Positions 27,467 through 35,376 of a stretch of DNA of 40,735 bases are shown in pieces. This DNA is from Candidatus Woesearchaeota archaeon (GTDB lineage Archaea; Nanobdellota; Nanobdellia; Woesearchaeales; GW2011-AR9): positions 1 to 40,735 of the forward strand of contig JACQNE010000026.1 of NCBI GenBank assembly GCA_016203205.1. Direction: 5' to 3'. The translations under genes were made by a program, and so were the position numbers. The notes below the pieces were generated by a model. The model worked only from the letters and a program-made list of their open reading frames with translations. It did not search any database and was not told where the DNA came from. Each line of letters starts with the position of its first letter. The stretch's first letter is position 1.

Positions 27467-27568
27467 GGGAACGTAGCTCAACCTGGGAGAGCACTACGCT
27501 GAAGTGTGCATCATTTACCGGTGCATCAAGATACGTAGTTGTCGTGGGTTCAAATCCCACCGTTCCCA
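27467..27568 (+). tRNA. tRNA-Phe(GAA) with 28-nt intron at 37/38 (27505-27532)
   Basis: Acceptor GGGAACG/CGTTCCC-A, anticodon stem CTACG/CGTAG, loop CTGAAG-[intron]-A, T arm GTGGGTTCAAATCCCAC. Confidence 0.9.
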
Positions 27569-27676
27569 TATTTTACTTATATTAAAAGAACTAAAAGACT
27601 TGATCATTAAAAGGCTTAATTTTTCGTACAAATGTAAAAAAGTTACATTTAAATACTCACAAAAAATCCTTCTTCT

Positions 27677-28423
27677 TTGATGAGATTAAAAAAGAGGGTA
27701 GGTCATCAGGTGCCTTTCCCGGAACCGCTGCGCAATGAACGGGATCATCGACCATTCCTGGCCATTCTGGCAATCATTATGCTCGTTTCTTTCATCGGCG
27801 TATTAAACCATCTCGAACAGGAAGCGATTACCGGCGGCGCCGTCCAGGCGATCAGTTTTGTTCAGGGCGGGAAAGAACTTCATTTTGAAGTCAAGACCGG
27901 ACCGATCAAGAGCGCAACAATCCATTTCACGGAAGACACAAAAAATGCAAAGATTGCGTTTGAGGAGCAGGATCCAGTGGCGCAGAATGTTGCTGGTCCG
28001 ATCTATTCCGTTGTCAGGGTTTCTTCCGAAAAACCGATCAGTTTTAGTGTAATGGATCTCTTATTGAAGATCAAAGAACAAGATTTACTTGCTAAAGATA
28101 TTGCCGTCAGCGACGTGCAGCTCTACGCCAATGGTGATCCAGTCATCACGACGCTCACCGACAAAGACCAGACCTATGTTTATTTTACGGCAAAGGTTAC
28201 CGCCCTTGGCGATTACGCTGTTGGCAAGAAGAAGCAGGAAGAACCAGTTTCTCCGCAAAGCGAACAGCCTTCTCCTTCGGATGTGCCGGCTGAAGAGGAA
28301 GAGGAACTGCCGGCAAGAGAAGATTCTTCCCTTGTCGGGAAAGCAGCACAAGAGCCCGCTGCAAAGGGATCTACCACTTTTGGACAGAAACTAAGAGCAT
28401 TTTTCAGCAATTTCTTTGGTTGA
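27677..28423 (+). CDS. Secreted/membrane-anchored protein, PGF-pre-PGF-like region
   Basis: N-terminal TM segment; SEKPISFSVMDLLLKIKEQDLLAKDIAVSDVQLYANGDP pattern. Confidence 0.65.
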   Translation: MMRLKKRVGHQVPFPEPLRNERDHRPFLAILAIIMLVSFIGVLNHLEQEAITGGAVQAISFVQGGKELHFEVKTGPIKSATIHFTEDTKNAKIAFEEQDPVAQNVAGPIYSVVRVSSEKPISFSVMDLLLKIKEQDLLAKDIAVSDVQLYANGDPVITTLTDKDQTYVYFTAKVTALGDYAVGKKKQEEPVSPQSEQPSPSDVPAEEEEELPAREDSSLVGKAAQEPAAKGSTTFGQKLRAFFSNFFG

Positions 28424-28445
28424 GCAGATTTTTGAAATCCCAAAA

Positions 28446-28488
28446 GTTGTATTTGTTTGGCTGGTAGCAAATGAAGCCAGGATACAAC
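28446..28488. repeat. Hairpin resembling repeat family 1 (possible degenerate copy)
   Basis: GTTGTATTTGTTTGGCTGG...AAGCCAGGATACAAC. Confidence 0.35.
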
Positions 28489-28615
28489 AATTAAAGAAAA
28501 TCCTAAGAAATGGATTTTCTAAAATCAAATATAACAAAATCTCCATTGATTATTAGCATTCATCTCCAATGATAAATCATGGAGATTTCTGCTTATTTGA
28601 TTTAATTCAAAAACA

Positions 28616-28635
28616 CCCGCCGTATACACGGCGGG
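28616..28635 (-). terminator. Strong GC hairpin then T-run on minus strand
   Basis: CCCGCCGTATACACGGCGGG perfect 8-bp stem, followed on minus strand by TGTTTTTG. Confidence 0.5.
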
Positions 28636-28658
28636 CATTATCCAACCAAAAAAAAGAT

Positions 28659-28790
28659 TTAATAGCCCCGGCAATCAACACAATAATACCGGTTTGCATT
28701 CTCGACAACAATCCGTTTGTTGCATCCTTTGCAGCAACGCTGGATCTTAAACTTCTTAACCTCTTGAAAAATATGTTGTTTCAACCACAT
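28659..28790 (-). CDS. 43-aa zinc-ribbon-like microprotein (not in ORF track)
   Basis: MWLKQHIFQEVKKFKIQRCCKGCNKRIVVENANRYYCVDCRGY*; CxxC-x13-CxxC. Confidence 0.65.
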   Translation of the reverse strand: MWLKQHIFQEVKKFKIQRCCKGCNKRIVVENANRYYCVDCRGY

Positions 28791-28880
28791 CACCTTCTTT
28801 TTTTAAAATACCTAAAACATCTATTTGAGAGAGGGAAATGAAAGCAGATATATAAAAGTTTTGTTCAAATCGACGATAAA

Positions 28881-29320
28881 CTAACCATTGAGGATGTGTT
28901 CCAGACGCAGAGAATATTTCCCGGAAGGTGTTTCAATCTCAACCGGACTCAATCCGAATGGACCGCGAGAATGAATTGTTGCAATTCCATATTTTTCTGT
29001 TAGCTGTCCAGCAAGAACATCGAAGAACGGAGCATTTTTTTCCGAATCACTCAGTTTCCATTCCCCCTCACATCCGGTACGAAACTGAATGAACAATCGA
29101 TAATCAGAATGAAAAGGAGAAGGCGGGGGTGAAAGTTGGCTGCTATAAGAAGTCAGTTCCACGCCGACAAAAAGAGCATCTGTCCCCAGATCATCTACAA
29201 GATTATCACGAGCTGAACAGGCACGGCGATAATCCTCAGCTCGTTCTTCTTTCATCTGTTCATACGCGGCTTCCAATTCTGCTTGTGTGAATTTTCTGCG
29301 TTTTCTGCGCTGTGCCATTT
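28881..29320 (-). CDS. Hypothetical protein
   Basis: ATG at 29320: MAQRRKRRKFTQAELEAAYEQMKEERAEDYRRACSARDN... Confidence 0.6.
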
Positions 29321-29331
29321 TTTCCCCCTCA

Positions 29332-29991
29332 TCAAACAAAGAAGACAAAGTAGCCGCCAAAGACGACCATGCTTGTCCATACTGGAACACTCCAATTGAA
29401 GATCTTGATGCCGTCAAAGTTGCCGAAAGGAATCATGTTGAACAAACCCAGCCACATATTGATCTTAAAGCCGACGGCAAAAGCCAATTGCAGCAGCGGA
29501 GTTTGAGCGAAGACAAACGCTAAACCCCAGAACGCCATTCCCAAGACATAATTCATCAGCGGTCCGGCGGCACTGATGATGCCATTCTCTCTTCTCGTGA
29601 TCATGCCGGAGATCATCACCGCACCGGGAGCAGCGAAAATAAATCCGATGACAAGGGCCAGGCCGACGGCAAAATAGATCATCTGATCAAAAGCCCTAAA
29701 CTCGGCAGCGCAGCCATAATGCTGGGCCACAAATTTATGGGACAGTTCGTGGAGCAGGAAACCAAGACCGGCAGTGAGCAGGGAAATGAGAAAATATGTT
29801 GCAAAAGAAGCTGAGAAAATGCTGTATATCTTCCCCGAAGCAAGACTAAACCCCCCAAAGACAATGGCAAAAGCAAAGGAGAGAGCCAGCCACGCCTTGG
29901 CGATGTCGACCAACTCGACGGAGGATGTCCTAATTCCGCAGAATTTAATTGCTGCCAGTGTGACCACCATCATCTTCTTCTGGAGAAGCAA
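29332..29991 (-). CDS. M50/site-2-type membrane metalloprotease
   Basis: GFLLHELSHKFVAQHYG (HEXXH) and NMIPFGNFDGIKIFNW; start may be further downstream. Confidence 0.8.
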   Translation of the reverse strand: MLLQKKMMVVTLAAIKFCGIRTSSVELVDIAKAWLALSFAFAIVFGGFSLASGKIYSIFSASFATYFLISLLTAGLGFLLHELSHKFVAQHYGCAAEFRAFDQMIYFAVGLALVIGFIFAAPGAVMISGMITRRENGIISAAGPLMNYVLGMAFWGLAFVFAQTPLLQLAFAVGFKINMWLGLFNMIPFGNFDGIKIFNWSVPVWTSMVVFGGYFVFFV

Positions 29992-30157
29992 GCTGATCTT
30001 TGAGCAATTCTTTTAGGTTCTGCGCTTCCGCTTCCATTTTTACCAGCAGGGCTATATCCCCAAAATGCTCTTCGGCACATTCGCCACAATAATAATCAGA
30101 AGTATCTTTGATCATGTACCCTGCTTCCGCATTGCAGATGATGCATTTCTTAGACAT
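29945..30157 (-). CDS. Small zinc-binding protein
   Basis: MSKKCIICNAEAGYMIKDTSDYYCGECAEEHF; ATG at 30157. Confidence 0.65.
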   Translation of the reverse strand: MSKKCIICNAEAGYMIKDTSDYYCGECAEEHFGDIALLVKMEAEAQNLKELLKDQLASPEEDDGGHTGSN

Positions 30158-30203
30158 TATTACCGTTAGATGGGCTTTTCTTTTAAAAATGTTTCTCAAC
30201 ACA

Positions 30204-30377
30204 GTACATATTTAGTTAAGTCTGTGCGGGCGAGGTCAAGATGGCCTGCCGAGTGCTGGCTTTGAGCCAGAAATTCAGAGTCTCGCTTATCTCTGAGCAT
30301 AGTTCTGGAGAGAAGATATTCCATTCTCAGGGCGAGACGAGGCAGGCCGACCAGCCTAAGCACAGACTTAATACGTA
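30204..30377. mobile_element. Structured repeat family 2, copy a
   Basis: GTACATATTTAGTTAAGTCTGTGCGGGC...GCACAGACTTAATACGTA; flanked by CTCAACACA (30195-30203, 30378-30386). Confidence 0.75.
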
Positions 30378-30413
30378 CTCAACACACAATGGCGATTAGC
30401 CTCGCGATCGGTC

Positions 30414-31130
30414 TTATCTCTTCTCCAAGAGAAATTGTTTCAATTCCGCAATTTCCTGTTCGGTGACGGCACACCCATTATAGCGCACATTCCATAACAC
30501 GGCATCAAGCAATTGTTCCCGCCCTTTTTTTCCTTCCGGAATATAGCCGTCAAGCAAGCCGAGGGAATACGCGACGCCGACGAGTTCGATGGAACGGATG
30601 ATGACTAATTCTTCCAGGGCAGAACTAAACTGGTCCATCTTCCGGAGATCAGGCGTAACGCGCTTTTGAAACCGTCTTTCTAAGAGTGCTTTCATCCCGC
30701 GGTTATTCTCAATGAAAAGGCGCAGTGTCCGCTCGTCCATGACCACGCCTTGCGCACCAAGCGCGATGGATCCTACGGCTGATTCCATTTCTCCGTCTTG
30801 GATAACATTCAGGAGCTTTCCATCGATCTGAAATGATGAGTTTGCCAGCTGGATCAATGTATCAACTCGGGATTTGGAAATATCTTCGAAAACCTCGATA
30901 ACCCCTTCGCGAATCATCTTCAGGACCTGCAACGCTTCAAACTCAAAGCGGCGCACCGTTAAAGGACGGTCTACGAGTTCAAATTTCACCGCCGGCGTAA
31001 TCAGGAAACGTCCATTCCAGCGCTTTTTTAATTCGGGAATGATCCAGGCCAGACGCGACATGACCAGCGTGATAATCGGCCCGGCATCGAAAAAAAGTAT
31101 ATTCTCTCGCTTACTCTCCTGCGGAATCAT
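30414..31130 (-). CDS. PIN-like nuclease-domain protein
   Basis: ILFFDAGPIITLV, ITPAVKFELVDRP, GEMESAVGSIALGAQGVVMDERTLR; overlaps upstream HTH gene by 4 nt. Confidence 0.65.
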   Translation of the reverse strand: MIPQESKRENILFFDAGPIITLVMSRLAWIIPELKKRWNGRFLITPAVKFELVDRPLTVRRFEFEALQVLKMIREGVIEVFEDISKSRVDTLIQLANSSFQIDGKLLNVIQDGEMESAVGSIALGAQGVVMDERTLRLFIENNRGMKALLERRFQKRVTPDLRKMDQFSSALEELVIIRSIELVGVAYSLGLLDGYIPEGKKGREQLLDAVLWNVRYNGCAVTEQEIAELKQFLLEKR

Positions 31131-31687
31131 ACGCGCACTCCAAACATCTTAAATGCAGTCATCTGGCGTTTTTTCGCCGATACTTTCACGGGACCGTTCT
31201 CTATTGCCGTCGTCCTCCCGGCATATTGCTGCAAATCCCAATTAGACAATCCCATCAGCCCCGCTGCTTGACCGATTGACAGCCCTTTGCTCAATAATGC
31301 CGTCCCTTTTTTGATCCGGGCAGCATGCATGACATCTTGGAGATGTTCACGGGTCTTGGTGCTGCAGCGGCGGACAATTTCATAGAGCTGTTTGATACTC
31401 CGGTTATATCTCCCAAATTGATTTTTCTGCAAAGATATTTTGGCATTCTCGAATTCAGTCAGCAGCTCGGCGTAGTCTTTATCGCCAATACAAGAAAATG
31501 TCTTATAGATAGAGTAGATTAAGACCGTCAGTGAAACGATATCAAGGTCTTTGTACGCGGCGACATGCTCGATAGCATGGTCGCTGAGCTGGCGTAATTG
31601 TTCCAGATCGCTTTTCTCGCGAACACGCAGGATCCCGATTGATTTTTCCAGGTCATAGAGAATCTCTTTCTTGATTTCAGCATCCAT
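31127..31687 (-). CDS. HTH protein coupled to PIN-like gene (antitoxin-like)
   Basis: GLSIGQAAGLMGLSNWDLQQYAGRT HTH-like segment; ATGA overlap with 30414..31130. Confidence 0.6.
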   Translation of the reverse strand: MDAEIKKEILYDLEKSIGILRVREKSDLEQLRQLSDHAIEHVAAYKDLDIVSLTVLIYSIYKTFSCIGDKDYAELLTEFENAKISLQKNQFGRYNRSIKQLYEIVRRCSTKTREHLQDVMHAARIKKGTALLSKGLSIGQAAGLMGLSNWDLQQYAGRTTAIENGPVKVSAKKRQMTAFKMFGVRV

Positions 31688-31731
31688 CAGTTTAAGGAAG
31701 GTGTTTTGGTTTTATTAAAGTTTGTGTTTTT

Positions 31732-31906
31732 GGTGTGTATTAAGTTAAGTCTGTGCGGGCAGGGTCAAGATGGTCTGCCGAGCGTTGCGATTGGACAGAA
31801 AATGAATGGTCTCGCTCATCTCTAGCATAGTTCTTCAGTTCAACTAATCTCTGCTTCTGAGCGAGACGAGGCAGACCGACCTGCCCAAGCACAGACTTAA
31901 TACGTA
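31732..31906. mobile_element. Structured repeat family 2, copy b
   Basis: GTGTGTATTAAGTTAAGTCTGTGCGGGCAGGGTC...GACCTGCCCAAGCACAGACTTAATACGTA; same orientation as copy a. Confidence 0.7.
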
Positions 31907-31915
31907 CGTTAAAAT

Positions 31916-31974
31916 GTATTTGTGTAGCTGGCGGCGCGGCCAAGAGAAGCCTGCTGGAAAAGCTACATCAATAC
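31916..31974. repeat. Hairpin repeat family 1, 59-bp copy
   Basis: GTATTTGTGTAGCTGGCGGCGCGGCCAAGAGAAGCCTGCTGGAAAAGCTACATCAATAC. Confidence 0.7.
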
Positions 31975-32018
31975 GATTTTGAGTAAAATATATAAAGTAA
32001 CAGACTCTTAATCAAAAG

Positions 32019-32189
32019 ATGGAAGTTGTAACGATACCAAAAGCGGACTTTAAACAATTAGAACAGGAAAACAGATTATTAAAACGTGAAGTACAGATAC
32101 TGCGAAATACCAAGCTTTATCAACGCCTTCTCGCCTGTTTAGAAAACCTGAAAAGTAAAGAATATACACGAAAAGATATTGGACTTTAG
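32019..32189 (+). CDS. RelB-like small antitoxin (not in ORF track)
   Basis: MEVVTIPKADFKQLEQENRLLKREVQILRNTKLYQRLLACLENLKSKEYTRKDIGL*. Confidence 0.65.
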   Translation: MEVVTIPKADFKQLEQENRLLKREVQILRNTKLYQRLLACLENLKSKEYTRKDIGL

Positions 32190-32204
32190 AGAGTATATTG
32201 CGTA

Positions 32205-32511
32205 GTTTATTGATCGTTTTCTCTTGCTTTAAACTGCTGGTTTTCATTTCAAAATCAAAGATAACAATTTTATCTGCTGACTTTTGGTGATAGAACTAGA
32301 ATCGCAGGGGAGGGTGATTGTTTTTCAGCTCATACAACCAGAGATGGTTGTCTAATAATTTACCTGCCCCGGGCCCATTTTCCTCTAATCGGTCTAACCA
32401 GTGGATAATTATTTCTTTATAACTACTCTTCGTTATTGCTTTCTGTAATTTCGCTTTCACTACTTCATCAAAAACGACATTGTACTTCTTTGTCATTAGT
32501 TCAGTGCTCAC
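32205..32511 (-). pseudogene. RelE-like toxin interrupted by in-frame TAG; 3' boundary uncertain
   Basis: ...GAGKLLDNHLWLYELKNNHPPLRF-TAG-FYHQKSADKIVIFDFEMKTSSLKQEKTINKLRNIL; same frame on both sides of the stop (32296-32298). Confidence 0.65.
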
Positions 32512-32583
32512 AACAATTCTTATAAATTAATTGGTAGCGGCAAAGATACTTTTTTAAACCAGCGCTATTCTTTGAGGCGTAAT

Positions 32584-32760
32584 GGGCCAGTGGCGTAATC
32601 CGGTACTTCGCAAGAAGCGGAAAAGCGCGCACCGCTGGCAGCGGTGAGATTTCGGGTTCAAACAGATGTCACGTCATCTGAAAGACGAAGCGACTTCGTT
32701 TATACTCAGTCGCTGAAAATCAAAAGAAGGCTTGCATCTCCGAAAGTCCCGACTGGTCCA
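32584..32760 (+). tRNA. tRNA-Ala(GGC) interrupted in D-loop (32605-32623) and T-loop (32663-32746)
   Basis: GGGCCAG/CTGGTCC-A with G3-U70, D stem GCGT/GCGC, anticodon arm CACCG-CTGGCAG-CGGTG, T stem TCGGG/CCCGA. Confidence 0.8.
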
Positions 32761-32804
32761 TGTTTTTTTCTACAAAAGAGAAGATTATTTGTATTTGTTC
32801 TCAT

Positions 32805-33182
32805 CTATTTTTGGCCATACATGGTACCATTACAATATCCCATAACCCGTATTCTCGGCGTCCTGCTCAAGATAGAATACCACTGTTGATATTCATCTTT
32901 GACCGCGTTTTTCTCTACGAAGCAGCTAAAATCAAGTTCTTCATCACCACAATAAACAGCATATCTGGAATCACCAATTGGTCTTACATTAATTGAAGAA
33001 GGGTCATCACAGTGATAGTCTCGATCATCGGAATGATGCCGAAAGGTACCCAAGACCACGTTATCAATGTCTTGTTTGTTCAGCAACTGTGTAGATATTG
33101 TGCTGGCTGAGATCAGACCTTCCCCAGCTATAAACCCTACCAGAAAGATTAAGACATTTTTTTTCAGATGATGATAATTCAT
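32805..33182 (-). CDS. Small predicted secreted/membrane protein
   Basis: MNYHHLKKNVLIFLVGFIAGEGLISAS N-terminal hydrophobic segment; ATG at 33182. Confidence 0.6.
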   Translation of the reverse strand: MNYHHLKKNVLIFLVGFIAGEGLISASTISTQLLNKQDIDNVVLGTFRHHSDDRDYHCDDPSSINVRPIGDSRYAVYCGDEELDFSCFVEKNAVKDEYQQWYSILSRTPRIRVMGYCNGTMYGQK

Positions 33183-33251
33183 TTTAATTCCTCTGTTACA
33201 CCCCCCACTCCACCAACTCTTGTGTTTAATCACTCCTCTGCTTTCAAAAAC

Positions 33252-33324
33252 TGGGACCGCGAGGATTTGAACCCCGGTCGCAAGACCCCCAGCCTTGAGT
33301 GCTGCCAAGCTACACTACGGCCCC
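33252..33324 (-). tRNA. tRNA-Pro(GGG), no intron
   Basis: GGGGCCG...CAAGG-CTGGGGG-TCTTG...CGGGGTTCAAATCCTCG-CGGTCCC-A. Confidence 0.92.
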
Positions 33325-33399
33325 GCTGCACTCTAAAAAAAGTGATTATTTAAATAGTTTGTTACAAAAAACGCCACCCCAAAAAGTAGAAAATAGCGT

Positions 33400-33831
33400 T
33401 TATATCGACTTCTTTTCCGTGCGAGCAATCAGAGAGATGATGGCCTGCGCACGCTTGATGTGTCTTTCCAGATTCTTTTTGAGTTCTTTAAAATTGAGTT
33501 CATACTCTTTTGTTCCAAACAGCCTGTCCGCAGGAAATTGTGACAAGGATCTGCCCATCGCCAGAAGCTCCTCGCGAAGACCGATAAGCAGCTTTTTCTT
33601 TCCCTGGCTTGTCTCTGCCGCGGCGGACTTCGTGACAAAGCGAAGCAAGACATCAGCCACATTTCTCAACAGCGAGAGGTAATCTTCCATATTTCCTTTT
33701 GCGTGCGGGTCTGATCTCTTGAGTGTTTTAAACTCATTTACACCATGTATAAATGTAATCCAAGCATCCGGAAATTTTTTGCGCTCAACCGCGGCCAGAC
33801 TCTTTCTGCGAACTATTTTCCAGATCATATT
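33400..33831 (-). CDS. Hypothetical protein, paralog of 12069..12566
   Basis: MIWKIVRRKSLAAVERKKFPDAWITFIHGVNEFKTLK; internal ATG near 33831 preferred. Confidence 0.65.
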   Translation of the reverse strand, partial: NMIWKIVRRKSLAAVERKKFPDAWITFIHGVNEFKTLKRSDPHAKGNMEDYLSLLRNVADVLLRFVTKSAAAETSQGKKKLLIGLREELLAMGRSLSQFPADRLFGTKEYELNFKELKKNLERHIKRAQAIISLIARTEKKSI

Positions 33832-33871
33832 CTTACGATAACGAGGATGGAGTATAAAAGATTTTTGGCAT

Positions 33872-35329
33872 CTACACTTTCTCCCCAACAATGCTCCGTA
33901 ACATGTACCCGGTCACCCGTACGCTGATTCTCTCACCCAACGGCAGTCTCCCTTTCACGCCGATGACCAAAGGATAAGTGCCCATCTGCCGGCAGAACGT
34001 CGTCTTCCCATCGTACATCTCGGTGAACACATCCCGCAGCACCGTCCCTAAAGGCAAGATCATCTTCAGCAGGGGATGATCAATCTTCTGACGAATCTCA
34101 TCGCGCCATTTCCAATAATATTTCTTGTTCTTCAGCAAATATTTTTGCCCGCCGTTTTTCGCTAAGAACGTATCTGGCAGCACTGCCGCTTGCCGCACGT
34201 TAATCCGCCGCAATAAAAATCCTTCCGCAATAATCTGCCGCAACGCGTCCATATTCTTCGACTTGGTTTCTTTTGTCTCTCGCAACAGACCAAAGATTAA
34301 ATTGATCCCCGGCAGGAATTTGGGTAAACCATTTTCGCCGCGTTCCGCGCCATACTTATTGATGATGCGGATTGCTTTCAGTGCAATCAGCGGCATGGTA
34401 TTGAGCAAGTTGGCTTTGACAACTTCCGGATCAAAACTTTCCACGCCGAACGCCGCAATATTTCCCGAAGTGCAATATTCAACAATGGCTTGAGTAATCT
34501 CTTCTCCGCCGGCTTTGACCACAGAATTAGGATTGACATTATCGATATGCAGTACTTCGATCTCTGGACAGGCAGCACGGATTTCTTTGAGCATCTCGAT
34601 CGGCCGGTCAGCAGCATAAAAATCAGCTTGTTTGCCCAGCCGGAAAAACCGCGCACCATGGTCATAATAGGCTTGCACCTCACGCACGACACTTTCTTTG
34701 CTCCGATTGATAAATCTGCTTTTGAGCGGTTCTGTGCAGAAACTGCAGCGGCCGACATTACATCCTCTTCCAGTTTCAATCTCGATCATTCTTTTATCGG
34801 GAATCTGATCGAGAATCTCTGCGCCGAGATGGGCATAATTATCAATCTCCTCAAACGTCGCATCTTCTTTCTGCACTTCATCGAACAGAGAAAGATCTAC
34901 TTTCTCAAACATCTTTCCCCCTTCCAATTGCGTGCCAAACACCGCCGGCCCGGTAAGAATTTTTTTGAGGGGAAGATCTCTGATCAGGGGAACGACTTCG
35001 TGTAGTGTCCCCGGCAGGGCAGTCAGGTATTTTCCCGGCACGTGCACGCCAAGCACAATGACAAGGACATCGGTATTTGCCAAAATCTGTTCAGCCTTGT
35101 TCCGCGTCCGATTATAGATCAAGATATTTGTCTTGTCCCGGTCTCGCGTTTTGGCGACGACCCCGTCGTATTTTTTCCACAGGCGCAGATCATCGATCGT
35201 GAGATAGGTAATCTCGTGTCCTTTTTTTTTCAGACGGCCATAGATGTAGCGCGGATATGTTCCTAAATAAGGAGGTACACCTAAGCCAGAGGCTTCATCG
35301 GTATAACAGTCAAGGATCGTGTAGTGCAT
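33872..35329 (-). CDS. Radical SAM protein with C-terminal TRAM-like segment
   Basis: IEIETGRGCNVGRCSFCTEPLKSR; N-terminal domain LGTYPRYIYGRLKKKGHEI; MGTYPLVIGVKGRLPLGERISVRVTGYMLRSIVGE. Confidence 0.85.
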   Translation of the reverse strand: MHYTILDCYTDEASGLGVPPYLGTYPRYIYGRLKKKGHEITYLTIDDLRLWKKYDGVVAKTRDRDKTNILIYNRTRNKAEQILANTDVLVIVLGVHVPGKYLTALPGTLHEVVPLIRDLPLKKILTGPAVFGTQLEGGKMFEKVDLSLFDEVQKEDATFEEIDNYAHLGAEILDQIPDKRMIEIETGRGCNVGRCSFCTEPLKSRFINRSKESVVREVQAYYDHGARFFRLGKQADFYAADRPIEMLKEIRAACPEIEVLHIDNVNPNSVVKAGGEEITQAIVEYCTSGNIAAFGVESFDPEVVKANLLNTMPLIALKAIRIINKYGAERGENGLPKFLPGINLIFGLLRETKETKSKNMDALRQIIAEGFLLRRINVRQAAVLPDTFLAKNGGQKYLLKNKKYYWKWRDEIRQKIDHPLLKMILPLGTVLRDVFTEMYDGKTTFCRQMGTYPLVIGVKGRLPLGERISVRVTGYMLRSIVGEKV

Positions 35330-35376
35330 AGATGTTCACAATTTGAAGATAAGTTTTAAATATTCTGGTTAAAAAT

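Noticed and set aside
32296-32298. TAG read as pyrrolysine/sense codon in the RelE-like toxin
   Set aside because: TAG is used as the apparent natural stop of several genes here (for example 2602, 5631 and 32189), so general recoding is unlikely; no Pyl machinery seen in the window.
32663-32746. Box C/D guide RNA inside the tRNA-Ala T-loop intron
   Set aside because: Two CTGA (D-box-like) tetramers are present but no convincing RTGATGA C box; could not be supported.
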